34,257 bases of DNA, taken from the NCBI GenBank assembly GCA_030739975.1, contig JASLYC010000019.1:1-34257 (forward strand), read 5' to 3'. This document shows, one piece after another, positions 9,326 through 17,938 of the stretch (within the stretch, counting starts at the first letter, position 1; every line of letters begins with the position of its first letter). A model generated the notes under the pieces. It did not search any database. It was not told the DNA's origin and saw only the letters and a list, made by a program, of their open reading frames with translations. The translations under genes and the position numbers were made by a program. Source of the DNA: Gammaproteobacteria bacterium (GTDB lineage Bacteria > Pseudomonadota > Gammaproteobacteria > PS1 > Pseudothioglobaceae).

Positions 9326-10723
9326 ATGAACATTTCTCAACTACTAATAGGCATAATTGATACAAAAATAAACTTAGAAGTTGATGGCATTTGTATGAAT
9401 ACAGAAAATGCCCATGCTGGAGATTTATTTATAGCACTACAAGGTGAAAGTTGCCATGGTATCAAATATATTGAGTCAGCAATTGAAAAGGGTTGTGTAG
9501 CTGTTTTAGTTGATTCACAAGACATCGAATGTGGTATTCCTTCAATCAGAATTGATGGCTTAGAAAGTCGTTTAGAAGAGATAGCATCGTCTTTTTATAA
9601 AAATGCAAAAAAAGTAAAATTAATAGGAATAACTGGAACAAATGGTAAAACCTCTGTTGGTTATTTTATATCGCAGATGCTAACTAAATTGGAAGTTAAT
9701 AACGGCTTTATTGGTACGCTTGGAATTTCAAATTACCAAGATAAACACAACAATAGCTCTAACACTACACCTGATATTATTACACTTTACAGAACTCTAG
9801 AGCAGTACTACAAAGACAATATAAATATAGCAGTGCTAGAAGTTTCATCGCACAGCATTTCTCAAAAAAGAATTGCCGGACTTAATTTCATTCAAGCTAT
9901 CTTTACCAATCTTAGCCAAGATCATCTTGATTACCATAAAACAATAAAAGAGTATCGACGTGTAAAAGGCGAGCTATTTAGTATTAATTCAATAAAATCT
10001 GTGATTATTAATAAAGATGATGATAATTGGCAGTACTTTTCAGACAAGTCTAAAGGAAAAAATATTGTCACATTTAGCCTATGTGATTTTGATAATAATA
10101 CTATTACAGATAATGGTTTTTTATGTAAATTAGATAACTATATTTTTGAAGTTTCTTTACTAGGAGAATTCAACTTGTCTAATATGTTGGCCGCATTAAA
10201 TAGCTTACAAGAGTTAGGCTTTAGCCGTGATAAAATTATCCCACTCTTACCTAAACTGTACTCTCCAACTGGCAGAATGCACAAAATAAAAAATATATCT
10301 GCTTGGGTAGATTATGCCCATACCCCAGATGCAATTTCTAACGCTTTATCTACACTAAAGAAACATTTTCCTAGCCACAAAGTGCGCGTAGTTTTTGGTT
10401 GTGGTGGCAATCGTGACAAGGGTAAGCGCGCTAAAATGGGAAAGATAGCATCGGAACTTGCAAACAGCATAATTCTAACTAATGACAACCCTAGGAATGA
10501 AGACCCAAACACAATTATCAACGAGATTATTAGTGGCATTAATGATAACTTTGAGGTCGAGGTTATTCTAGACAGAAGGCTTGCAATAGAAACTGCAATA
10601 TCCACTTTAAAGGAGGATGAGTGTTTGCTTATTGCTGGCAAAGGTCATGAAACAGTTCAACAATTTAAAGACAAAACAATTGAAATTAACGATATAAAAA
10701 TTGCGCAAAATGCTGCTATCTAA
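9326..10723 (+). CDS. murE: UDP-MurNAc-tripeptide synthetase (meso-diaminopimelate-adding)
   Basis: MurE adds meso-diaminopimelate to UDP-MurNAc-L-Ala-D-Glu in the cytoplasmic phase of peptidoglycan synthesis. The 465-residue protein shows the Mur ligase order: N-terminal UDP-binding domain, P-loop GITGTNGKTS (about 101-110), the central-domain signature VLEVSSHS, and a C-terminal domain with DNPRNEDP (387-394). DNPR is the motif that selects diaminopimelate over lysine, as expected for a Gram-negative. It is somewhat shorter than the E. coli enzyme (about 495). It overlaps murF by 14 nt. Confidence 0.96.
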   Translation: MNISQLLIGIIDTKINLEVDGICMNTENAHAGDLFIALQGESCHGIKYIESAIEKGCVAVLVDSQDIECGIPSIRIDGLESRLEEIASSFYKNAKKVKLIGITGTNGKTSVGYFISQMLTKLEVNNGFIGTLGISNYQDKHNNSSNTTPDIITLYRTLEQYYKDNINIAVLEVSSHSISQKRIAGLNFIQAIFTNLSQDHLDYHKTIKEYRRVKGELFSINSIKSVIINKDDDNWQYFSDKSKGKNIVTFSLCDFDNNTITDNGFLCKLDNYIFEVSLLGEFNLSNMLAALNSLQELGFSRDKIIPLLPKLYSPTGRMHKIKNISAWVDYAHTPDAISNALSTLKKHFPSHKVRVVFGCGGNRDKGKRAKMGKIASELANSIILTNDNPRNEDPNTIINEIISGINDNFEVEVILDRRLAIETAISTLKEDECLLIAGKGHETVQQFKDKTIEINDIKIAQNAAI

Positions 10724-11969
10724 TACACGAGATATATCGAAGGTTCTGGGTATCGATCTAGTTGGGAGTAAGAACAGTATATTTAAAGGGGTTTGTACTG
10801 ATACAAGAAAAGACGTCAATGGCAAATTATTTGTAGCACTCGTTGGAAATAATTATGATGCCCATGACTATATAGAACAAGCTTATGAAAATGGTGCTGT
10901 TGCTGCTATTGTAAGCAAGAAAGTATCGACAAAGATGCCTCTCCTAGTAGTAAAGAGTACTGAAAATGCACTTAGCACTATTGCCAAATGGCACCTTAAA
11001 AATATTAACCCTATAGTAGTTGCAATTACTGGAAGTAACGGCAAAACCACTACTAAAAACCTATTAGCCAGCATACTTAACATAAAGAAACCAACACACG
11101 CAACTAAGGGAAATCTAAATAACAACTTGGGTGTACCAATAACAATTTTAGGTTTGGATAGCAAGCATAAATATGCTGTAATCGAAATGGGGGCTAACCA
11201 TATTAACGAAATTAAGCATTTGCGTGAAATGGTTAATCCTGATATAGCGATAGTAACTAATACATTAGACGCTCATATAGGTGAGTTTGGAGGCCTCAAA
11301 AATTTGATAACTGCTAAGGGTGAAATTTACTCTAGTAACAGCCAAAATATTGTCAATAAAAATACTAACTTTAGAGGCGACATAAGTTTTGGAAATGGTG
11401 GAGATATTTTTGCAACAAATATTACCAAAAATAGTTTTGATTTAAATATTCATGATAAAAAAACACAAGTTGTTTTAAAGTTAATTGGAAAACACAATAT
11501 TGAAAATGCACTTGCAGCTAGTGCTTGTGCTCACGCACTCGGGGTTGATATAAATACCATAAAACAAGGTCTCGAGGATACCTCGGCAGAAAGTGGAAGA
11601 CTAACAATAATAAAAAACAAAAAACTCACTATTATTGATGACACATATAATGCAAGCCCTCAATCAATAAAGGCTGCAATAAAAACTCTGCTAGATTTTG
11701 AAGGCAGCAAGGTAGCAGTGCTTGGCTCTATGGCTGAGCTAGGCAGTGAATCAATAAAGTTTCATAACGAGATAGGAGAATTTGCTAAACAAAAAATTGA
11801 CACCGTTTACTCTTATGGCGATTTGGCAATTAATTACAATGCTAGTCATTTTGATAGTCTAAATAAGCTTGCTAAACACATTATAGATAATCACAAAGGT
11901 TCAACTGTAATGATAAAGGGGTCGAGAATGGTTAGGTTAAATGATTTAGTGGAATTACTACAAAAATAA
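10710..11969 (+). CDS. murF: UDP-MurNAc-tripeptide--D-Ala-D-Ala ligase
   Basis: MurF adds D-Ala-D-Ala to complete the UDP-MurNAc pentapeptide. The P-loop ITGSNGKTTTKNLL and the MurF signature IIDDTYNASPQS are both present. I place the start at the ATG at 10710 (419 residues, reading MLLSNTRD); an in-frame TTG at 10701 would add three residues and is less likely. The overlap with murE suggests coupled translation. The usual next gene, mraY, is absent; a tRNA-Arg gene with its own promoter follows instead, so the division/cell-wall cluster is split in this organism. Confidence 0.95.
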   Translation: MLLSNTRDISKVLGIDLVGSKNSIFKGVCTDTRKDVNGKLFVALVGNNYDAHDYIEQAYENGAVAAIVSKKVSTKMPLLVVKSTENALSTIAKWHLKNINPIVVAITGSNGKTTTKNLLASILNIKKPTHATKGNLNNNLGVPITILGLDSKHKYAVIEMGANHINEIKHLREMVNPDIAIVTNTLDAHIGEFGGLKNLITAKGEIYSSNSQNIVNKNTNFRGDISFGNGGDIFATNITKNSFDLNIHDKKTQVVLKLIGKHNIENALAASACAHALGVDINTIKQGLEDTSAESGRLTIIKNKKLTIIDDTYNASPQSIKAAIKTLLDFEGSKVAVLGSMAELGSESIKFHNEIGEFAKQKIDTVYSYGDLAINYNASHFDSLNKLAKHIIDNHKGSTVMIKGSRMVRLNDLVELLQK

Positions 11970-11980
11970 CCACTAATTAC

Positions 11981-12009
11981 TTGACCTTTTGTGAAAATAT
12001 GGTGATAAT
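11981..12009 (+). promoter_or_regulatory. Promoter of tRNA-Arg
   Basis: TTGACC (11981-11986) and GATAAT (12004-12009) are 17 bp apart; each matches five of six consensus bases. The predicted start near 12016 gives about 46 nt of 5' leader on the tRNA precursor. Confidence 0.7.
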
Positions 12010-12061
12010 TATGCGCTTTATAGCAGGCTCTTCATTATTCTAACTTTTCACAGAATCTTAT

Positions 12062-12138
12062 GCGCTCGTAGCTCAACTGGATAGAGTACTCGGCTACGAA
12101 CCGAGCGGTTGCAGGTTCGACTCCTGCCGAGCGCGCCA
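12062..12138 (+). tRNA. tRNA-Arg (anticodon ACG)
   Basis: A 77-nt cloverleaf with encoded CCA. The acceptor GCGCTCG pairs with CGAGCGC. The D arm contains AGCTCAACTGGATAGAGTA. The anticodon stem CTCGG/CCGAG holds loop CTACGAA, with ACG at 12096-12098, and the T arm GCAGG-TTCGACT-CCTGC is perfect. The A of ACG would be converted to inosine by TadA to read CGU, CGC and CGA. Confidence 0.97.
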
Positions 12139-12220
12139 AATCTATTAGCTTTAACCAAATAGAATACGATACTCTGTTAGAATATCGTTAAATTCAAAGT
12201 AATTAAAGGCAGATTTGAAA

Positions 12221-12805
12221 ATGATGACAATACCAAACATTCTAACGATTTCTAGAATATTATTAATTCCAGTAATTGTTATACTTTATTATTTCCAGCC
12301 AGCTTACTCTGAGGCTCCTATTTTTTCATGGTTTAATTTTTCACTGGTAGCCGCATACGCAGTTGTCAGCATTACTGACTATTTTGATGGTTTCTTGGCA
12401 AGAAAAATGGACATGACTTCAAAGTTAGGCGAGTTTTTAGACCCTGTTGCAGACAAACTTATGGTTTCAACCGCTCTAATATTGCTTGTTGACTATTACC
12501 CTGTTGAATCACATTGGTACATTACATTATCTGCAATAATAATAATAGCTCGTGAAATACTTGTTTCTGCTCTTAGAGAATGGATGGGCACAATCGGCAA
12601 AAGGTCAAACATTAATGTCTCTTGGATTGGAAAAGTAAAAACCTTCATGCAGATTTTTGCAATTTTATTTTTGCTATATCAGCAACCATTTTTTGGTTTG
12701 CCTAGCTTCGAAATTGGCATTATATTATTATTGACAGCGACATTTTTAACTCTTTGGTCAGGATTTATTTATCTAAAGTCAGGCATGAAAACATTGAAAG
12801 CATGA
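12221..12805 (+). CDS. pgsA: CDP-diacylglycerol--glycerol-3-phosphate 3-phosphatidyltransferase
   Basis: PgsA makes phosphatidylglycerol phosphate, the committed step to phosphatidylglycerol and cardiolipin, at the inner membrane. The CDP-alcohol phosphotransferase signature is intact: DG-x2-AR-x8-G-x3-D-x3-D is seen as DGFLAR, then GEFLDPVADK (near residues 50-75). Several hydrophobic helices are present. Start choice: TTG at 12215, ATG at 12221 and ATG at 12224 are all in frame. I use 12221 (194 residues), behind AAAGGCAG; family members usually begin close to the IPNILT motif. It lies between tRNA-Arg and tRNA-Gly, and pgsA followed by tRNA-Gly and tRNA-Cys matches the E. coli pgsA-glyW-cysT order. 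Confidence 0.93.
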   Translation: MMTIPNILTISRILLIPVIVILYYFQPAYSEAPIFSWFNFSLVAAYAVVSITDYFDGFLARKMDMTSKLGEFLDPVADKLMVSTALILLVDYYPVESHWYITLSAIIIIAREILVSALREWMGTIGKRSNINVSWIGKVKTFMQIFAILFLLYQQPFFGLPSFEIGIILLLTATFLTLWSGFIYLKSGMKTLKA

Positions 12806-12829
12806 TTGCTTTTTGTAAGCTAAATAAGC

Positions 12830-12857
12830 TTGACTCCTGACAAAAAGACACTATAAT
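12830..12857 (+). promoter_or_regulatory. Promoter of tRNA-Gly
   Basis: TTGACT (12830-12835) and TATAAT (12852-12857) are 16 bp apart. Transcription would begin about 7 nt before the mature tRNA end at 12871. Confidence 0.7.
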
Positions 12858-12870
12858 TTTAGCTTTGTAG

Positions 12871-12946
12871 GCGGGAATAGCTCAGCTGGTAGAGCATCAC
12901 GTTGCCAACGTGAATGTCGCGAGTTCGAATCTCGTTTCCCGCTCCA
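12871..12946 (+). tRNA. tRNA-Gly (anticodon GCC)
   Basis: A 76-nt cloverleaf with encoded CCA. The acceptor GCGGGAA pairs with TTCCCGC. The D arm contains GCTCAGCTGGTAGAGC. The anticodon stem closes on loop TTGCCAA, with GCC at 12904-12906, and the T arm is CGAG-TTCGAAT-CTCG. Confidence 0.97.
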
Positions 12947-12965
12947 AATTTTGTTATAAAAATTG

Positions 12966-12987
12966 GCCTGTTTGAACAGGCTTTTTA
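12966..12987 (+). terminator. Hairpin with T-tract between tRNA-Gly and tRNA-Cys
   Basis: GCCTG (12966-12970) pairs with CAGGC (12977-12981) around a 6-nt loop and is followed by TTTTTAT. It has the form of a rho-independent terminator, but the stem is only 5 bp and tRNA-Cys follows 16 nt later. It may be a partial terminator or an RNA-processing hairpin. Confidence 0.55.
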
Positions 12988-13002
12988 TCTTTATGCGTTA
13001 TT

Positions 13003-13076
13003 GGCTGGGTAGCAAAGCGGTTATGCAGGGGCCTGCAAAGCCTTATAGACCGGTTCGACTCCGGTCCCAGCCTCCA
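13003..13076 (+). tRNA. tRNA-Cys (anticodon GCA)
   Basis: A 74-nt cloverleaf with encoded CCA. The acceptor GGCTGGG pairs with CCCAGCC. The anticodon loop is CTGCAAA, with GCA at 13035-13037; its stem includes two G-T pairs. The T arm is ACCGG-TTCGACT-CCGGT. A weak promoter-like pair (TTGGCC 12963-12968, TATCTT 12986-12991, 17 bp apart) overlaps the preceding hairpin. No tRNA-Leu follows, unlike E. coli glyW-cysT-leuZ. Confidence 0.96.
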
Positions 13077-13108
13077 TACCTCCTATAATTCATATTATTA
13101 AATACTTT

Positions 13109-13426
13109 TTATTGCTGAACCAAATACATATACAAAAAGGTTCCAGAAAAAATACTTAATAGTGAATTCTTTTTCCAAATATGAACCACAACAGTTACTA
13201 CAATCGCGAATATTGTATTTAGACTTGTGGGGCTTGTAAAATCAACATTTTTCAAAACATACAAAACTAAAATACTCATAATCATTGGCGGTGTATATTT
13301 AGCTATATAACTCATCATCGGGTGTTTGCTTTGTTTTTGAAAAATCACAAAAGGTAGTAGTCTTGTAGTAACTGTTGCTACTGTCATGACTAAAATAAAT
13401 ACAATTAGATAACTATTATCAGCCAT
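13109..13426 (-). CDS. azlD: AzlD-family branched-chain amino acid export subunit
   Basis: This is a 105-residue protein with about four membrane helices, the small partner of AzlC. The family signature is seen as TVATVTTRLLPFVIF near the N-terminus and YTPPMIMSILVLYVL in the middle. AzlCD pairs (YgaZH in E. coli) export valine and other branched-chain amino acids. The start overlaps the end of azlC by 8 nt (ATGGCTGA), which supports a two-component transporter. It ends just past tRNA-Cys on the opposite strand. Confidence 0.86.
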   Translation of the reverse strand: MADNSYLIVFILVMTVATVTTRLLPFVIFQKQSKHPMMSYIAKYTPPMIMSILVLYVLKNVDFTSPTSLNTIFAIVVTVVVHIWKKNSLLSIFSGTFLYMYLVQQ

Positions 13427-14093
13427 AAGATTTATTCTTGATAGCTCTTATAATTAATAGAATAGATAGGGACAATAAAATTGATCCAATAAGCATCTGA
13501 TCTTTGAAAAAATACAGCACAAATATGGAGGACAATGTTGCAATTGCAAATGGCAGAATGTCCCTGATATTTTTCCATTGTTCGATAACCAAAACAATAA
13601 ACAATGCTGTTAATGCAAAATCCATCCCCTGAGTATTAAATTCAACTACCCCACCAATTAATACTCCCAATGTGCAGCCCAGTACCCAGTATGCCTGATT
13701 AAACATAGTAATAAAAAAATAATAATCTTGCTCATTAACTTTGTTAGGAATTTTAATAGTTGTTACTAAAGAATAGGTCTCATCAGTCAATCCAAAAATT
13801 AAATATAGCTTTCTAAGGCCCCATTTTCCGTACTTATCCAGTATAGATAAACCATAAAAAATATGCCTAGAATTTAACATAAAAGTGGATATAAATACTT
13901 CAGTTAAACCTGCACCTGTAGAAAGCAACCCAATAGCCATAAACTGTGCCGCACCAGCAAAAATAAATAGCCCCATCAAGGTGGCAAAATACCAAGGATA
14001 GCCTAGATCTTGAAACAATAACCCAAATGTCATGCCCATTGGAACATAGCCGAACATAATTGGGGTCGTCTCTTTAAGAATATTTCTTATCAT
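13419..14093 (-). CDS. azlC: AzlC-family branched-chain amino acid exporter
   Basis: This is a 224-residue inner-membrane protein with about seven hydrophobic segments and the AzlC motifs PMGMTFGLLFQDLG (near residue 20), FAGAAQFMAIGLL and LNSRHIFYGLS, followed by FGLTDETYSL. It probably forms the permease with AzlD. The start ATG at 14093 has no obvious ribosome-binding site. The 87-nt gap to argG holds a weak 6-bp hairpin (14149-14165) that could mark the end of the argG transcript. Confidence 0.88.
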   Translation of the reverse strand: MIRNILKETTPIMFGYVPMGMTFGLLFQDLGYPWYFATLMGLFIFAGAAQFMAIGLLSTGAGLTEVFISTFMLNSRHIFYGLSILDKYGKWGLRKLYLIFGLTDETYSLVTTIKIPNKVNEQDYYFFITMFNQAYWVLGCTLGVLIGGVVEFNTQGMDFALTALFIVLVIEQWKNIRDILPFAIATLSSIFVLYFFKDQMLIGSILLSLSILLIIRAIKNKSYG

Positions 14094-14180
14094 TATGTAG
14101 CTAAATCCCTACTTATGATATATAAAAAACACAAAATAATACAATATAATTTCACATAATGAAATAATTATATTTTTGAT

Positions 14181-15377
14181 TTACTTGAGTGATTTTAGTC
14201 GCAAGCGTAAAGCATTGAGATTAATGAATCCCTCTGCATCTTTTTGATTATATGCCCCGCCATCATCTTCAAATGTGGCTATCTTTTCACTAAACAAACT
14301 ATTGTCAGACTTTCTGCCTACTACAGCAACGACCCCTTTATAAAGTTTGAGGCGCACAACCCCATTAACTACTTCTTGGGTTTGATCTATTGCAGCTTGC
14401 AACATCTCCCTTTCAGGGGCAAACCAAAATCCGTTATAAATCATCTCTGCATACTTAGGCATAAGTTCATCTTTAAGGTGTGCCGCTTCTCGATCAAGTG
14501 TCAAAGATTCCATTGCACGATGAGCCTTCAACATAACGGTACCTGCTGGAGTTTCGTAACAGCCACGAGATTTCATTCCTACAAAGCGATTCTCAACAAT
14601 ATCATCCCTGCCAATTCCGTGTGCTCCAGCACGCTTATTCAAATCTTCCATGACACTTGAAGGGCTCATTGATTTGCCATTAATAGCCACAATATCGCCT
14701 CTTTCAAAAGTTAATTCTACATATTCTGGCTGGTCTGGAGCGTTCTCTGGAGAAACCGTCCAAAGCCACATATCTTCTTCTGGCTCATGCCACGGATTCT
14801 CTAAAATGTCACCCTCATAAGAAATATGTAATAAATTTGCATCCATAGAGTATGGAGACTTTTTTGATTGCTTTTTATGATCAATTTTAATGCCATGCTC
14901 TTGCGCATAATTCATCAAACTTTCGCGCGAAGATAGGTCCCACTCCCTCCACGGAGCGATAACCCTTATATCTGAATTTAGAGAATATGCATTAAGTTCA
15001 AACCTAACCTGATCATTGCCCTTTCCGGTTGCCCCATGAGATATTGCATCAGCTCCAACTTCATCGGCAATTTCCACTAAGCGCTTTGATATTAAAGGCC
15101 GTGCAATAGATGTCCCTAATAAGTATTCGCCCTCATAAACAGTATTAGCGCGGAACATTGGGAAAACAAAATCACGCGCAAACTCTTCACGCAAATCTTC
15201 AATATATATCTCCTTAACCCCAGCTGCAATAGCCTTTGCGCGTGCTGGCTCTACCTCTTCTCCCTGACCAATGTCTGCAGTAAAAGTTACAACTTCACAT
15301 TTATATGTATCCTGCAACCATTTAACAATAATGCTTGTGTCTAAACCGCCTGAATATGCTAATACAACTTTATCCAT
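14181..15377 (-). CDS. argG: Argininosuccinate synthase
   Basis: ArgG condenses citrulline and aspartate, using ATP, to argininosuccinate in arginine biosynthesis. The 398-residue protein begins with the PP-loop SGGLDTS (residues 9-15). It contains [15 protein letters not shown] and the citrulline/aspartate-binding segment near [17 protein letters not shown]. The length is standard for the short bacterial class. The start overlaps the DUF2914 gene by 8 nt (ATGGATAA), so arginine synthesis is tied to two genes with no known link to it. No argH is seen nearby. Confidence 0.97.
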   Translation of the reverse strand: MDKVVLAYSGGLDTSIIVKWLQDTYKCEVVTFTADIGQGEEVEPARAKAIAAGVKEIYIEDLREEFARDFVFPMFRANTVYEGEYLLGTSIARPLISKRLVEIADEVGADAISHGATGKGNDQVRFELNAYSLNSDIRVIAPWREWDLSSRESLMNYAQEHGIKIDHKKQSKKSPYSMDANLLHISYEGDILENPWHEPEEDMWLWTVSPENAPDQPEYVELTFERGDIVAINGKSMSPSSVMEDLNKRAGAHGIGRDDIVENRFVGMKSRGCYETPAGTVMLKAHRAMESLTLDREAAHLKDELMPKYAEMIYNGFWFAPEREMLQAAIDQTQEVVNGVVRLKLYKGVVAVVGRKSDNSLFSEKIATFEDDGGAYNQKDAEGFINLNALRLRLKSLK

Positions 15378-15765
15378 CTTTGCTTCCGTACTCGAATGTC
15401 TTGCTTAATAATACTTCAGAATGTTGATTCAATACATCAACAGTCCATTCACCTAGCCAAGTATGCCATAAATTTTTTGATGACCATACCCTCCAACGCT
15501 CCCCCTTTATATCAAAACTAATCTCCGCCATGACTTTGTTATTGTAGTGCCACCTATGGGTAATACTTTCACCAGTCAAATTACGTATATTAGTAAAAAA
15601 GTAGATTTTACCTAAAGAATTGTCCGCGTCAGCAATGATATTAACAGGCTGCCTGTTTTCAACATTTGTTGCAAAAACGGCTTGAGAAATATTATCGTGT
15701 GGCCATTCAGCCCTTGCAGAGCCAAATAGAAGGCATATTAATAACAGATGTAGAATTGTTTTCAT
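15370..15765 (-). CDS. Secreted DUF2914-domain protein of unknown function
   Basis: This is a 131-residue protein with a clear signal peptide (hydrophobic residues 4-16, cleavage after ARA near residue 19). The mature part looks like a DUF2914 domain: [38 protein letters not shown] and GEWTVDVLN are the recognisable blocks, suggesting a small beta-rich periplasmic fold. No enzymatic residues stand out. It overlaps ycgN by 4 nt upstream and argG by 8 nt downstream, so all three are likely one transcript. Function is unknown. Confidence 0.78.
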   Translation of the reverse strand: MKTILHLLLICLLFGSARAEWPHDNISQAVFATNVENRQPVNIIADADNSLGKIYFFTNIRNLTGESITHRWHYNNKVMAEISFDIKGERWRVWSSKNLWHTWLGEWTVDVLNQHSEVLLSKTFEYGSKDG

Positions 15766-16220
15766 GATTTAACCCAGTCTATTATATGTAAAAATACTTC
15801 ATCATCACTAACATCTGCATCTGAATAGGCTCTACCACGAACAGAAATACCGGCCATATGTACATAATCTGGATCTCCACTTACCAGATGGTGCCAATCA
15901 TAAAGGCTTTTCTTTTGGTATAACAATCTATAAGCACAAGTTGAAGGGAGCCAGTTAAACTTTTCACCCCAATCTGGTTGTATATTTAGGCAATCAGGTA
16001 CATATTGCTTGCGCGACTCATAATGCTGACATCTGCAAGTTTCCTCATCTAGATAACGGCATACTACGTCAGTAAAAAAGACCTCATCTGTAGCCTCATC
16101 CTCGAACTTATGCAAACAGCAAAGTCCACAACCGTCACACAGCATTTCCCATTGTTCTTTGGTCATTTGCTCTAGAGTTAATTCCTCCCAATAGTTAAAA
16201 CTTTCTTTTTCAGCTGCCAT
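15762..16220 (-). CDS. ycgN: YcgN-type cysteine-cluster (YkgJ-like) protein
   Basis: This is a 152-residue cytoplasmic protein of the UPF0260/YcgN family. Conserved cysteines occur in CDGCGLCC (residues 28-35), VCRYLD, CRCQHY, DCLNI and STCAYR. Such patterns in the YkgJ/YcgN group are thought to bind zinc or an iron-sulfur cluster, but no biochemical role is settled. The tail with VHMAGISVRGR and a final HIIDWVKS is characteristic. It is first in the ycgN-DUF2914-argG unit and probably sets its transcription from the gap at 16221-16301, where I cannot name a clear promoter. Confidence 0.85.
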   Translation of the reverse strand: MAAEKESFNYWEELTLEQMTKEQWEMLCDGCGLCCLHKFEDEATDEVFFTDVVCRYLDEETCRCQHYESRKQYVPDCLNIQPDWGEKFNWLPSTCAYRLLYQKKSLYDWHHLVSGDPDYVHMAGISVRGRAYSDADVSDDEVFLHIIDWVKS

Positions 16221-16301
16221 TATGTTCTTTTGATGGTACTAAACTTAGTAATAATCGATACTGTGTTAATAAATGTGAACATATATCTTTTTAATTTCTA
16301 G

Positions 16302-17183
16302 CTATTTTATTTGACTCAATAACCTATCTATACCGATAGCAACGCCAGAACATTGCGGGATTATATTTTGTATTTTTGACAAAAAATCATAATCAATACT
16401 GCATATTTTTTTGTCCATTAATTTTCTTTTATTGTTCTCCTTAATAAACCTTTGTCGGTATGTTTCTGGATCCTGAAGCTCATCATAACCATTGGCAATT
16501 TCTATTCCATTGAGATACAACTCAAATCTTAAAGCAATATCTCCATTAGTCTTTGCAAGTGCTGACTGACTTTTTGGGTAGTCATAAATAAAGCAAACCG
16601 GAATATGCTTTAATTTTGGCTCAATTAAATGGGTAAATAATAGCATCTGCAGGTCTTCAATAAATAGAAAGTCATTTGTTAATCCTAGCCCACTAGCAAT
16701 ATTTTTTAGTTGCTCAAAATCTACTTTGAGTATATCTATGTCTCCATAATCATTGAAAGCTTGTGAATAAGATATTTTTTCTGGCTTTATATTTACTCCA
16801 ATACTGTTCAATAGATTTGCAATATCGTCCATAAGGTCATGAATCTCAAACCCTACCCTATAATACTCCAACATTGTGAACTCATTAAAATTGTTCTTGC
16901 CATGCTCATTGTCTCTGAAGGCTTGACATATCTGATAAATATCTCCACAATCTTCAGATAATAGCTTTTTCATCTCTAATTCTGGGGATGTGTGTAAATA
17001 TTTAATAGTTTTTGGTCCAACCTCTGCATTTACTGTGGCACAGATACTGTCAATATATACATCAGTTGTAGGGTTATCGATGAGGGTGGAGGTTTGCACT
17101 TCAAGTAACCCCTGAGAGTCAAAAAAATTTCTAATTCTCTTAATTAACTGGCTTCTCTTAATAAGATATGCTTTATCTAACAT
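16302..17183 (-). CDS. epmA: EF-P lysine beta-lysyltransferase EpmA (short form)
   Basis: EpmA (PoxA/GenX/YjeA) is a class II lysyl-tRNA synthetase-like enzyme without an anticodon-binding domain; it attaches (R)-beta-lysine to Lys34 of EF-P. Motif 2 is seen as FRDNEHGKNNFNEFTMLE and motif 3 as GVAIGIDRLL, with the tRNA-free core complete between them. I start at the ATG at 17183 (293 residues); a TTG one codon upstream is possible. The protein is shorter than E. coli EpmA (325), ending only five residues after the motif 3 block, so the last helix is missing. Its substrate gene efp lies immediately upstream on the same strand, which strongly supports the call. EpmB is not in the window. Confidence 0.92.
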   Translation of the reverse strand: MLDKAYLIKRSQLIKRIRNFFDSQGLLEVQTSTLIDNPTTDVYIDSICATVNAEVGPKTIKYLHTSPELEMKKLLSEDCGDIYQICQAFRDNEHGKNNFNEFTMLEYYRVGFEIHDLMDDIANLLNSIGVNIKPEKISYSQAFNDYGDIDILKVDFEQLKNIASGLGLTNDFLFIEDLQMLLFTHLIEPKLKHIPVCFIYDYPKSQSALAKTNGDIALRFELYLNGIEIANGYDELQDPETYRQRFIKENNKRKLMDKKICSIDYDFLSKIQNIIPQCSGVAIGIDRLLSQIK

Positions 17184-17286
17184 CAAACGATCATTAATTT
17201 AGTAACTTAGAATAATCTTAATTTAATAAGTAGAATTAAAATTTACTAGCACTTGTTACGGGTCTAATTATACAATTTCTCAATAA

Positions 17287-17850
17287 TTATGCCCTGCCCA
17301 CATACTCATTTGTACGGGTGTCAACTTTAATACTTTCGCCAATACTAATGAATAATGGGACCTGAACAACTACACCTGTATTCAGTGTAGCTGGTTTGCC
17401 TCCAGTTCCTGCAGTATCACCCTTAAGGCCAGGATCTGTATCAACAACTTCGAGCGTGACATGGTTAGCTGGTGTTACAGATATCGGGTTATCGTTCCAC
17501 AATGTCACTACACAGTTATCTTGCTCAACGAGATAATTTATTGCTTCTGCGATTGCTTTAGAGTCTAGAGCATATTGCTCAAAAGAGCTGGGATCCATAA
17601 AATGCCATGATTCGCCATCGGAGTATAAATACTGCATCTCTAATTCCATAACATCAGCACCCTCTAATGACTCCCCGGATTTAAATGTTTTCACTAGCGT
17701 CTTCCCTGTTATTAAGTCTTTAAACTTAACACGATTGAAGGCCTGGCCTTTGCCTGGCTTAACTATTTCATTGTTTACAATTGAACAAGGGTTGCCATCA
17801 AGAATTAATTTCAGGCCATTTTTAAATTGATTGGTTGAGTAGTTTGCCAT
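17287..17850 (-). CDS. efp: Elongation factor P
   Basis: EF-P binds between the P and E sites and rescues ribosomes stalled at polyproline. The 187-residue protein has the three beta-barrel domains and the loop KPGKGQAF, with Lys34 in the modified position and no Arg substitution. This predicts the beta-lysine pathway and agrees with epmA next door. The C-terminal block [22 protein letters not shown] is typical. A TATAAT on the minus strand (17878-17873) is a possible -10, though I see no good -35. The gene is divergent from sucC. Confidence 0.97.
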   Translation of the reverse strand: MANYSTNQFKNGLKLILDGNPCSIVNNEIVKPGKGQAFNRVKFKDLITGKTLVKTFKSGESLEGADVMELEMQYLYSDGESWHFMDPSSFEQYALDSKAIAEAINYLVEQDNCVVTLWNDNPISVTPANHVTLEVVDTDPGLKGDTAGTGGKPATLNTGVVVQVPLFISIGESIKVDTRTNEYVGRA

Positions 17851-17902
17851 TTGAATTTGTCAAAAATATATTATTATAAAAAAGTATTTTATGTAAAATT
17901 TA

Positions 17903-17930
17903 TTTACTTGTATTTTACTCAAATTATCAT
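17903..17930 (+). promoter_or_regulatory. Possible promoter of sucCD with very short leader
   Basis: TTTACT (17903-17908) and TATCAT (17925-17930) are 16 bp apart; matches are moderate. The -10 ends 8 nt before the sucC ATG, and no ribosome-binding site is seen in between. Confidence 0.35.
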
Positions 17931-17938
17931 AGTTATTC

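Noticed and set aside
11990-12050. TGTGAAAA and TTTTCACA inverted repeat in the tRNA-Arg leader
   Set aside because: The arms are about 45 nt apart with no T-tract or other conserved feature; it may be chance, and the promoter alone explains the region.
12166-12188. ACGATA/TATCGT hairpin between tRNA-Arg and pgsA as a terminator
   Set aside because: The stem is 6 bp with an 11-nt loop and there is no T-tract, so it is not a convincing terminator.
14244-14660. 138-codon open frame on the plus strand inside argG
   Set aside because: It lies antisense to a full-length conserved argG; its sequence resembles no known family and no promoter or ribosome-binding site precedes it.
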